Positions 56,947-64,000 of a DNA stretch of 64,000 nucleotides are shown here, one piece after another (position 1 is the stretch's first letter; every line of letters starts with the position of its first letter). Where the stretch lies: assembly GCA_019639055.1 (NCBI GenBank), contig JAHBSP010000003.1, positions 1-64,000 on the forward strand, given 5' to 3'. A model generated the notes under the pieces. The model was not told the DNA's origin. It saw only the letters and a program-made list of their open reading frames with translations, and ran no database searches. This DNA comes from Microbacteriaceae bacterium (lineage in GTDB: Bacteria; Actinomycetota; Actinomycetes; Actinomycetales; Microbacteriaceae). The position numbers and the translations under genes were made by a program.

Positions 56947-56974
56947 TTCATATTTTTTGGCAATTCCTTGTCAA
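56947..56974 (-). promoter_or_regulatory. Promoter of acs
   Basis: On the minus strand TTGACA (56974-56969) and TATGAA (56952-56947) are separated by 16 bases, the best match to the housekeeping consensus in this region. It lies about 60 bases upstream of the acs ATG. Confidence 0.55.
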
Positions 56975-57075
56975 TTTCGTGGAGTTCCTAACACCCGAAC
57001 CAGAGAATGAGTGTTCCCCAGTTCTGAAAATTAACTATAAACCTAATTTGTTTACCTTACTAACATATTCCTCTG

Positions 57076-57990
57076 ATGGAAAGAAATACTTCGCAATCTT
57101 TAAAGAAACTCACCGCGATATCGACTGCTGGGTTGAGCGATATTTTTATTAACCCCAGCGGAGAGATCCAACTTTTACGGCTAGGGAAAACCCAGCGAAT
57201 CTCTAACGCGGTAGCTCCCAGAGATATGCAATTACTTGCGAGAGCACTTATTGCCTACTGCGGTAGGCATCTAGATTACGCAACACCGGCTGTGAGCGCT
57301 TACCTAGATGACGGCACTCGCATTCACGCACTACTTACCGAAAATTCGGCGGCGATTTCTATTCGCTTGAGAGGTGTGCATCCGAGGCTCAAAGAACTTG
57401 TCCGATTAGGGATGATTGATGCCGGGCATTTAAGGGCGCTGCAACAAGCAATCGAAGCGCGGGAGAGCATCCTGTTTTGTGGGCCTACTGGATCCGGAAA
57501 AACCACACTTATGGCTAGTGTGATTGCCGAAATCCCTCAGGGGCAGCGGATTATCACGATCGAAGATTCAGCAGAACTTGTCGGTGTTCACTCCGGGCAA
57601 ATCGCGCTAACAACTAGGCAGGCCAGTGTGGAGGGTAGCGGTGAGGTCGGACTAGAAGATCTAGTGACCGAGGCTCTAAGGATGAGACCAGACTGTATTG
57701 CGCTAGGCGAAGTGCGTGGCAAAGAAATCCTGCCAACAATTAACGCGCTAACGACGGGACACTATGGGTACACAACCATTCACACGAATTCATTGGCGCA
57801 GCTACCGGCTAGGATTTCAATGATTTCTGGTGGAAGTGATGAAGTTTGGAAATCACTAACCGCGGCTTTTCAACTTGTGGTGGTTTTGGGTAAAGACGCG
57901 GGTGTTCCAAAAGTTTTACAAGTGGGCAGACTGAGCGGGATCGGTTATCAGGAAGTTAGCACCACAACTACACTGCGTGAGGCGAGCTAA
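57076..57990 (+). CDS. TadA/CpaF-like pilus assembly ATPase
   Basis: A 304-residue secretion ATPase powering Flp-pilus assembly. Walker A GPTGSGKT is at 136-143, followed by TIEDSAEL (Asp box) and the Walker B region MRPDCIALGEVRG with GHYGYTTIHTNS as the His box. It is shorter than typical CpaF because the N-terminal extension is nearly absent. No ribosome site is seen before the ATG. It starts the locus TadA-TadB/C-pilin-TadE-TadG-like, matching the Rv3659c-Rv3654c layout. No TadZ or prepilin peptidase gene is present here. Confidence 0.9.
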   Translation: MERNTSQSLKKLTAISTAGLSDIFINPSGEIQLLRLGKTQRISNAVAPRDMQLLARALIAYCGRHLDYATPAVSAYLDDGTRIHALLTENSAAISIRLRGVHPRLKELVRLGMIDAGHLRALQQAIEARESILFCGPTGSGKTTLMASVIAEIPQGQRIITIEDSAELVGVHSGQIALTTRQASVEGSGEVGLEDLVTEALRMRPDCIALGEVRGKEILPTINALTTGHYGYTTIHTNSLAQLPARISMISGGSDEVWKSLTAAFQLVVVLGKDAGVPKVLQVGRLSGIGYQEVSTTTTLREAS

Positions 57991-57993
57991 AAA

Positions 57994-58764
57994 ATGCGGG
58001 ATGTAGCTCGAATGATTGCAGATTTAGAGTCTATTTTGGCTGGATTCAGGGCAGGAAAATTTTCAGATGTAGCTAATGTTTCTGCTTTGACTCTTAAGCG
58101 ATACAGCAAACTGATCAAAAGAGTGATTATTGCTGGCGTACCGGCAACAAAAATTGTTCAGAGCCTTATCGAAAGTTTGCGCAGAGAATTGAAACTTAAG
58201 CAGGAATTGAAGGTTGCAGGGGCTAGTGCGCTTGCTGGCGGAGTGGTAATCATCTGTCTAGTTCCTGCCTCATTTTTGGTGGCGTTGAGTTTTGGGCTCT
58301 CGTTAGAAGTGTTCTCCACCACGCTCGGCATTGCCCTTTTGGTTGTAGGTATTGGACTCATTTGCGGTGCTGCGCTGATTTTTTTCAGGATGATTGGCGG
58401 AGTTTTCAAAGGTTTAGAGTCAGTTAGTGAATACGCGCTAATAGCTGCACTGCTTGAAGTTGGAATGGATTCAAAAACCGCTATAGCTTTGTCGCGTGGA
58501 ATAGATTCGCATCTAGGTGACACTGAAAGAAATACTGAATACTTAGGAATCTTAAGAGAAGGAATCGCGAGTCAAACACCGCTTGCAGCAAAATTCAGAC
58601 AAGTTGGGGAAGATATTGCATCCGAGCAGGAGGCGGTTATTCGGCAAAGAATTGAGACTCTTGGGACTAAACTTCTAATTCCATTGGGCGCTATGCTGCT
58701 ACCAGCATTTGTAGCACTTGTTGTTGTTCCTCTCCTACTCGGGATGCTTTCAGTGAGTTTCTAA
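57994..58764 (+). CDS. TadB/TadC-like pilus platform protein (single fused form)
   Basis: 256 residues with a T2SS-F-like fold: a cytoplasmic helical start, two membrane helices (about 78-130), the family block EYALIAALLEVGMDSKTAIALSRGI, and a last helix (LLPAFVALVVVPLLLGML). It starts three bases after the TadA-like stop. In proteobacteria TadB and TadC are separate; actinobacterial loci of this type often have one shorter platform gene as here. Confidence 0.82.
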   Translation: MRDVARMIADLESILAGFRAGKFSDVANVSALTLKRYSKLIKRVIIAGVPATKIVQSLIESLRRELKLKQELKVAGASALAGGVVIICLVPASFLVALSFGLSLEVFSTTLGIALLVVGIGLICGAALIFFRMIGGVFKGLESVSEYALIAALLEVGMDSKTAIALSRGIDSHLGDTERNTEYLGILREGIASQTPLAAKFRQVGEDIASEQEAVIRQRIETLGTKLLIPLGAMLLPAFVALVVVPLLLGMLSVSF

Positions 58765-58853
58765 CAGCCATTAAAAATTGTTTATATCCACCTTGAAAAA
58801 ATTGTTCGCATCTGGGCTCCACAAAGAAAAATACGCTGGTGCTAGGAGGAAAA

Positions 58854-59078
58854 ATGGATGCGCAAAATATTCATAAAAAGCCAATCAGGTTGCACTGGAA
58901 TCCGCGAGCGAAACTAAATACCCGGCTTGACCAGCGAGGGGCAGCCACGGCTGAGTACGTGATTACGATTCTGGCCGCGGTTAGTTTCGCCGGACTATTG
59001 GTAGTGATTATGAGATCCGATGAGGTTCGGTCTATGCTCACCGATGCGGTGCGAGATGCCCTACAGTTTGGTGGGTAA
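58854..59078 (+). CDS. Flp pilin-like protein (DUF4244 type)
   Basis: 74 residues from ATG 58854, which follows AGGAGG; a start 15 bases earlier lacks a ribosome site. After a basic leader (LNTRLDQRG) the processing motif RG/AATAEY has the Glu at +5 of the mature protein and is followed by one hydrophobic helix, as in Flp pilins. It is likely the pilus subunit. The next gene starts inside it. Confidence 0.85.
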   Translation: MDAQNIHKKPIRLHWNPRAKLNTRLDQRGAATAEYVITILAAVSFAGLLVVIMRSDEVRSMLTDAVRDALQFGG

Positions 59079-59292
59079 AAGTAGCGAGCGAGGCTCAATA
59101 GTTGCTGAGTACCTAATCACCTTCCCCGCACTGATTGCAGTGATTGGGTTGGGGCTTACAGTAATCACGGCAGACATTGTCGTAACTAAAAAATCAATAT
59201 CCTCGCTGGAACACACTTATCGAAGCTCACTTGGTGTAGGCATCCATTATCAGTGGTTTTGTGAGGAGTTCTGTGTTCCGTCAAGGTGGTGA
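59056..59292 (+). CDS. TadE-like minor pilin
   Basis: About 78 residues. The RG/SIVAEY motif and a hydrophobic helix (LITFPALIAVIGLGLTVI) match TadE-like pseudopilins. The start is uncertain: ATG 59056 has GGTG upstream, while TTG 59068 or GTG 59071 also fit; all lie within the end of the pilin gene. A Cys pair near the C-terminus (FCEEFC) may form a disulfide outside. Confidence 0.78.
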   Translation: MPYSLVGKSSERGSIVAEYLITFPALIAVIGLGLTVITADIVVTKKSISSLEHTYRSSLGVGIHYQWFCEEFCVPSRW

Positions 59293-59626
59293 AGTTTTAG
59301 GTAGTCAGCGCGGCGCTGGAAGCATACTAAGCATCGTGAGCGTATTGTTTTTACTTATATTGTTAGCCAGTGCTGCTATATTTGTCCGGGTCATAAATCT
59401 GCGAGCAACTTTGCAGGCTCACGCCGATCAAGCAGCACTTGCAGCAGCGGATGCGAGTCGAGGCCTGGTGCAGGGATCACCCTGTCAATTGGCATTCGAA
59501 ATCGCTGAAAATGCTGGATTTGAGCTGACTCTTTGCAAAGTTGAAGGGTATTTCGCGCGCATTGTGCTAGAAACTAGAGTGATTGGACTTAGTATTACTG
59601 GGGTGTCTGTTGCAGGACCACCGTGA
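59273..59626 (+). CDS. TadG/Rv3654c-like secreted pilus-locus protein
   Basis: About 117 residues from GTG 59273, which has AGGAG four bases upstream; GTG 59261 is an alternative. After SQRGAGS comes a membrane helix (LFLLILLASAAIFVRV) and LQAHADQAALAAADASRG, the signature of the TadE-like family found at the end of actinobacterial tad loci. Two Cys in the rest may pair. It overlaps the TadE-like gene. Confidence 0.8.
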   Translation: MFRQGGEVLGSQRGAGSILSIVSVLFLLILLASAAIFVRVINLRATLQAHADQAALAAADASRGLVQGSPCQLAFEIAENAGFELTLCKVEGYFARIVLETRVIGLSITGVSVAGPP

Positions 59627-59632
59627 TACAAA

Positions 59633-59660
59633 TTGATGAATAAACAGCAAATTTTATAAC
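59633..59660 (+). promoter_or_regulatory. Promoter of topA
   Basis: TTGATG (59633-59638) and TATAAC (59655-59660) with a 16-base spacer, just after the Tad locus and 15 bases before the topA start. An AGGGG ribosome site follows the -10 box. Confidence 0.5.
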
Positions 59661-59675
59661 TGATAGGGGTCTTGA

Positions 59676-62276
59676 TTGACAAAGCTGGTAATCGTTGAGT
59701 CGCCTGCGAAGGCTAAGACGATCTCGCAATATTTGGGAGATGACTTCCAAGTTCTTGCTTCCGTTGGCCACATTCGTGACCTTATTGAACCCAAAGCGGT
59801 GGCTAAAGAACTGAAGAAAACCAGTGTTGGAAAATACGGTGTAGACATTGAGAATGACTTCAAACCCGTATACGAAATATCTTCTGAACGGAAAAAACTC
59901 GTCTCAGAACTCAAAGTTGCACTGAAAGATGCTGACGAACTCTACCTCGCAACTGATGAGGACCGCGAAGGGGAGGCAATCGCTTGGCATTTGCAACAGA
60001 TTTTAAAACCAAAAGTTCCCACCCATCGCATGGTTTTTCACGAAATCACCAAGGATGCTATCCAGCACGCCAAGAGCAATACCCGTGAACTAAACATGGA
60101 CTTAGTGGAAGCGCAGGAGACTAGGCGCATTCTTGACCGAATCTTCGGCTTCAGCGTCTCTAAGGTGCTCTGGCAGAAAGTTGGTAAGGGTCTATCAGCT
60201 GGCCGCGTTCAGTCACCAACTCTGCGACTTATTGTCGAGCGAGAACTTGAACGGCAAGCATTCACAAGCGCAAGCTACTGGAATCTAAATGCCACAGCAA
60301 AATTCGGTAGCGGAAGTTTTGAAGCACGTGCCGTGCGAATCGACGGTAAGCGCTTAGCAAAAGGCGATGACTTTGATCAGGAAGGCAAGCTCACCAAGGA
60401 AGCAGTTCAGCTAAGCGATTCAGAGGTGAGTGCGCTCGCCGCAGCACTCGATAATGCGAACGCTAAGGTTATCGAACTCAAGCAAAAACCCTACTCAAAG
60501 ACTCCACCACGGCCTTTTACTACCTCCACACTCCAGCAAGAAGCTGGTCGTAAACTACGGATGTCTTCCCGCTCAGCAATGGGGGCAGCCCAGTACCTTT
60601 ACGAAAACGGTTACATAACCTATATGCGTACCGACTCACAGGCTCTCTCGGAGCAGGCAATCACGGCTGCACGCAGCCAAGCGCTGAAACTATTCGGTGA
60701 ATCCGCGGTTGCTAGTGCACCTCGCATTTACAAGTCGAAGGCTGCAAACGCGCAGGAAGCCCACGAAGCGATCCGCCCGACAGGTGATACTTTCCGCACT
60801 CCAGACGAGTTGCAAGGCAAACTTACCGGAGACCATTGGAAACTTTACGACATGATTTGGCGACGCACACTCGCTAGTCAGATGAACGACCTCACCGGTC
60901 TTACCACCACAGTTCATTTAGGTGCTTCTGTGTCTCTAGAAGGCGCGGTGAAGGAAGTCGAGCTGAGTGCATCCGGAACTGTAATCTCCAACTTCGGATG
61001 GCGCCTCGCCTACCAAGAAGGGCGTGACGACGAGAAAGAATCCAATGACGACGCACAACTCCCTACCTTAAAGGAGGGAGATCAGGGAATTATTACCCAG
61101 GTTGAGGCTAAAGAAAGCCATACTCAGCCACCTGCAAGATATACCGAAGCATCAATTGTGCAGAAGATGGAATCTCTGGGCATCGGTCGTCCATCCACCT
61201 ATGTTGCAACTCTGAACACCCTATTTGATCGAGGTTATGTGACAAAACAGGGGCAGGCACTGATTCCGAACTGGATTGCTTTCCCGACCATACGCTTAAT
61301 GGAGCGGGAGTATGCCGACTATGTCGACTACGAATACACCGCCTCACTTGAACGTGACCTAGACAAAATCTCTAACGGTAAAGAAGACGGTGTGCACTGG
61401 TTGAAGCGTTTCTACTACGGAGACGACGACTACGAAGGGCTACTTGCCAGAATTGAAGAAATTCACGACATCGATGTGCGTGAGCTCAACAGCCTAAAGA
61501 TCACTGACAACATCAATGTTCGGCTTAACCGCTCCAGCGAGCCATTCATCGAAGTATTTGATGAGGCGGGAGAGCGCAGAATTGTGAATATTCCGCGCGA
61601 AGTGACCCCAGACCAACTCACTCCAGAAAAAGTACAAGAACTTGTGGATGCACCACCGGTGGAGCGAGTGCTCGGCCAGCATCCTGAAAATGGACGCGAT
61701 GTTTGGTTGCGTGATGGCCGCTACGGTCTGTATGTTTCGGTCGATGCGGAAGAAGGCGAAAAACCTCAAACTGCCGGAATCCTTAAAGGGATGACCGTCG
61801 ATGACATTGATTTCGCAACCGCGCTCAAGCTGCTTTCACTTCCTAAAGAACTGGGAATTGTCGATGAAGTTCCGGTAATTGTTGCAAATGGGCCATTCGG
61901 GCCATACGTCAAGAAAGGTCCGCAGACTGCATCCCTTCCTGAAGGTGAGAGCCCGTTTGAAGTGAGTCTTGAGCGAGCTGTAGAAATCCTGAACACCCCA
62001 AGAACTGGTCGTAGAACCAGTGCGAATGTACGCTCATTCGATCAGGTAGATCCTGTGAGTGAGAAGAAGATCAGCGTAAAAGTTGGCAGGTTCGGCCCAT
62101 ATGTGACAGACGGTGAAACTAACGCGACAATTCCAGCAGGGGATGACCCGGCTGAAATTAGTTTTGAGAGGGCAGTCGAGCTGTTGGCAATTAGGCGCGA
62201 AAAGGGTCCAGCTAAGAAACGCACCAAACGTGCACCAGCCAAGGCTAAGCCAAAAGCTGCTACAAAGAAGAAGTAA
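59676..62276 (+). CDS. topA: DNA topoisomerase I
   Basis: Relaxes negative supercoils. 866 residues: an N-terminal TOPRIM domain (VIVESPAKAKTI, DEDREGEA), the catalytic Tyr316 in TYMRTDS, then C-terminal topo C-repeats (GRFGPYV, ANGPFGPYV) and a Lys/Ala-rich DNA-binding tail instead of zinc fingers, the actinobacterial form. The start is a TTG after AGGGG. Its end overlaps tmk (TAATG). Confidence 0.97.
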   Translation: MTKLVIVESPAKAKTISQYLGDDFQVLASVGHIRDLIEPKAVAKELKKTSVGKYGVDIENDFKPVYEISSERKKLVSELKVALKDADELYLATDEDREGEAIAWHLQQILKPKVPTHRMVFHEITKDAIQHAKSNTRELNMDLVEAQETRRILDRIFGFSVSKVLWQKVGKGLSAGRVQSPTLRLIVERELERQAFTSASYWNLNATAKFGSGSFEARAVRIDGKRLAKGDDFDQEGKLTKEAVQLSDSEVSALAAALDNANAKVIELKQKPYSKTPPRPFTTSTLQQEAGRKLRMSSRSAMGAAQYLYENGYITYMRTDSQALSEQAITAARSQALKLFGESAVASAPRIYKSKAANAQEAHEAIRPTGDTFRTPDELQGKLTGDHWKLYDMIWRRTLASQMNDLTGLTTTVHLGASVSLEGAVKEVELSASGTVISNFGWRLAYQEGRDDEKESNDDAQLPTLKEGDQGIITQVEAKESHTQPPARYTEASIVQKMESLGIGRPSTYVATLNTLFDRGYVTKQGQALIPNWIAFPTIRLMEREYADYVDYEYTASLERDLDKISNGKEDGVHWLKRFYYGDDDYEGLLARIEEIHDIDVRELNSLKITDNINVRLNRSSEPFIEVFDEAGERRIVNIPREVTPDQLTPEKVQELVDAPPVERVLGQHPENGRDVWLRDGRYGLYVSVDAEEGEKPQTAGILKGMTVDDIDFATALKLLSLPKELGIVDEVPVIVANGPFGPYVKKGPQTASLPEGESPFEVSLERAVEILNTPRTGRRTSANVRSFDQVDPVSEKKISVKVGRFGPYVTDGETNATIPAGDDPAEISFERAVELLAIRREKGPAKKRTKRAPAKAKPKAATKKK

Positions 62277-62908
62277 TGACCGGAATTTTCATAACTTTTG
62301 AGGGTGGGGATGGAGTAGGCAAAACCACTCAGATGGAGTTGCTGAAAACCGCTATAAAGTCTGCGGATAGTGGGCGCGAAATAGTCGTTACTCGCGAACC
62401 TGGTGGCACTGAAATAGGAGTGGAAATTCGCAACCTACTACTGCATTGGCGAGGATATTTAGCGCCTAAAGCAGAAGCGCTACTTTATGCAGCAGACCGC
62501 GCACACCATATCGAGACCGTGGTGCGCCAGGCACTTGCGCGAGGAGCTGTAGTGCTCCAAGACCGCTACTTCGATTCATCGTTTGCTTATCAGGGGGCAG
62601 GGCGCACTCTCGGGGTTGAAGAAATCCGCGGATTCAATCTCTGGGCAACAGGTAACCTTTTCCCAGATTTCACATTCCTACTCGATATGGATGCCGAAAC
62701 GGCAATGCAAAGAAGTGCGGCTCGCGAGGGAGAATTTGATCGCTTCCACGAAGAAAAGCAAGTATTCCATGACAGGGTGCGCGAAGAGTTTCTCGCGCTC
62801 GCTGGGGCAGAGCCTGAACGCTTCACCGTGCTTGACGCATCCCTGCCTGCTGAAGAAATACATCAGCAGGTTCGAGAGCGGTTAAGTCACACACTCCCAC
62901 TAGGGTAG
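62276..62908 (+). CDS. tmk: Thymidylate kinase
   Basis: Phosphorylates dTMP to dTDP. 210 residues with phosphate loop GGDGVGKTT at 10-18, TREPGGTEIG, and DRYFDSSFAYQGAGR (DRY motif and lid). It is coupled to topA by one base and followed after four bases by holB, a widely conserved tmk-holB pair. Together with tdk in this window it covers thymidine salvage. Confidence 0.97.
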   Translation: MTGIFITFEGGDGVGKTTQMELLKTAIKSADSGREIVVTREPGGTEIGVEIRNLLLHWRGYLAPKAEALLYAADRAHHIETVVRQALARGAVVLQDRYFDSSFAYQGAGRTLGVEEIRGFNLWATGNLFPDFTFLLDMDAETAMQRSAAREGEFDRFHEEKQVFHDRVREEFLALAGAEPERFTVLDASLPAEEIHQQVRERLSHTLPLG

Positions 62909-62912
62909 AAAT

Positions 62913-64000
62913 ATGTGGGATGAGCTAATCGGTCAAGAAGCGGCCATTGCCACCCTAAAAAATGCGGTTGCAGACGAAAAATCGCTCGCACATTCGTGGC
63001 TTATCTCTGGTCCGCCAGGTTCAGGCAGATCCAATCTCGCCTACGCCTTCGCCTGGGCACTACTCGGCGGTGACGATTCCACTGCGGCCCTTGTGAAAGC
63101 TCGCACGCATCCTGATTTAAGTTACTTGGCCACCGAAGGTATCAATATTTCTATTGAAGATGTGCGCAGGCTGGTGCAGTCCGCTTATCTTTCACCTTCG
63201 CTTGCCCAGTGGCGAGTAATAGTGGTTGAGGATGCTGACCGGATGACCGAGCGCACCTCCAATGTGCTTTTGAAGGCACTAGAAGAACCACCGGCGAGAA
63301 CTATCTGGATTCTCTGTGCCCCAACCGATGCTGACCTGCTTCCAACTATCCGCTCTAGGGTGCGCACACTACGACTCAAAACACCTGATGAGGATGATGT
63401 TGTGCGCCTTTTGATGAACCGCGAAGGTGTCACAGAAGAGCTCGCACGCACCAGTGCTCGTGAAGCTCAAAACCATGTTGGTATGGCTAGAAGGCTTGCC
63501 ACAGATGATGCCGCTAGGGGCAGGCGAGACCAAATAATTCGCGACATCCTGAATTTGAGGTCGCCAATTGAAGCACCAAGAATCGCCGCCGGATGGCTAC
63601 AACTCGCAAATGAGGATGCCGAAAGTCTGTCAAGTGAACAGCAAGAATCAGAGCGGGAAAAGATCCGCCATTCACTCGGACTAGACGATACTGAATCCAC
63701 AAACCGGGCTTTAGCCGCTCAGGTCAAGCAGTATGAAGCTGACGCAAAGCGTAGGGAAAGCAGGAATCTACGAGACGCACTCGATCGCATCCTTGTCGAT
63801 ATTTCTAGTCTTTTCCGTGACATGGTTATGGTGAGCAGTAATTCTGGCGCAGAACTAATCAATGAGCGCTACAGACGGGAGATTATCAGCCACACTGAAC
63901 GCAAAGATTTGCGGCACTGGATTTCCGCCACGGATTCGATAACTATTGCCAGGAAACGTCTGGAATCAAATGTGCAAGCATTGTTAGTCTTAGAATCGTT
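62913..64000 (+). CDS. holB: DNA polymerase III subunit delta prime, partial at window end
   Basis: Clamp-loader stator subunit; 362 codons are open to the window end. MWDELIGQEAAIATLKNAV begins an AAA+ module. The Walker A loop reads GPPGSGRSN with Arg in place of Lys, as expected for a subunit that does not hydrolyse ATP. The four zinc Cys normally found before HPDL are missing: the region is ALLGGDDSTAALVKARTHPDL. LKALEEPP and the IRSRVRTL sensor block confirm the family. Confidence 0.93.
   Translation, partial: MWDELIGQEAAIATLKNAVADEKSLAHSWLISGPPGSGRSNLAYAFAWALLGGDDSTAALVKARTHPDLSYLATEGINISIEDVRRLVQSAYLSPSLAQWRVIVVEDADRMTERTSNVLLKALEEPPARTIWILCAPTDADLLPTIRSRVRTLRLKTPDEDDVVRLLMNREGVTEELARTSAREAQNHVGMARRLATDDAARGRRDQIIRDILNLRSPIEAPRIAAGWLQLANEDAESLSSEQQESEREKIRHSLGLDDTESTNRALAAQVKQYEADAKRRESRNLRDALDRILVDISSLFRDMVMVSSNSGAELINERYRREIISHTERKDLRHWISATDSITIARKRLESNVQALLVLES

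Noticed and set aside
61058..61069. Copy of ACTCCCTACCTT inside topA, matching the intergenic repeat at 4.1 kb
   Set aside because: It lies in conserved coding sequence in frame, with no second copy nearby, so chance identity is likely.

Overview
The window looks like a chromosomal segment of a small-genome, mid-GC actinobacterium, most likely Microbacteriaceae and possibly the freshwater Luna-type lineage (an inference; no rRNA or other decisive marker is present). Supporting traits are a fused MnhA-MnhB subunit, a dimeric eukaryote-type isocitrate dehydrogenase, a DUF4177-like/RidA pair, a compact Rv3654c-like Tad locus between acs and topA-tmk-holB, very tight gene packing with ATGA/TAATG overlaps, frequent GTG/TTG starts and several probable leaderless transcripts. 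No tRNA, rRNA, CRISPR array or insertion sequence was seen, and no stretch longer than about 190 bases lacks a gene.

Layout. 1-4.1 kb: end of purH, then a two-gene heterodimeric ABC exporter. 4.2-6.1 kb: an acetyltransferase and icd. 6.2-14.7 kb: a complete amino-sugar (GlcNAc/chitobiose-like) uptake and catabolism operon: ROK regulator, binding protein, two permeases, GH3 hexosaminidase, ROK kinase, nagB and nagA. The importer ATPase is absent and must come from elsewhere. 14.8-18.2 kb: a glutamate-type ABC importer gluABCD. 18.2-19.7 kb: a lipoprotein and purU. 19.7-25.9 kb: the Mrp/Mnh cation/proton antiporter operon, with an apparent double frame disruption near the start of mnhD. 26-29 kb: glyA-folD-nitrilase. 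29-31.8 kb: two secreted proteins and an HtrA protease. 31.9-38.8 kb: dnaX-recR, ask-asd, mqo and tdk.

38.8-47 kb is a cell-surface glycan region. It holds a phosphomannomutase-like HAD protein, a GtrA flippase-like protein, and a processive BcsA-like GT2 synthase whose N-terminus is a GspE-N/MshEN-like domain. Convergent to these lies an operon of a GtrB-like transferase, a BcsB-like exported protein and a GT-C-like membrane enzyme. Together they resemble a non-canonical cellulose-synthase-like machine, which is my best candidate for an undescribed system.

46.8-53.4 kb: an orphan glutamate-type binding lipoprotein, a HAD phosphatase, a metallophosphoesterase, a PASTA penicillin-binding protein, the DUF4177-like/RidA pair, and an OhrR-like regulator divergent from a small Cys-rich protein across a perfect 26-bp palindrome. 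53.4-54.9 kb: a type II restriction-modification pair whose methyltransferase gene carries a C10 homopolymer just after its start, suggesting phase variation. 54.9-64 kb: acs, a minimal Tad/Flp pilus locus, topA, tmk and the start of holB, which runs off the end.
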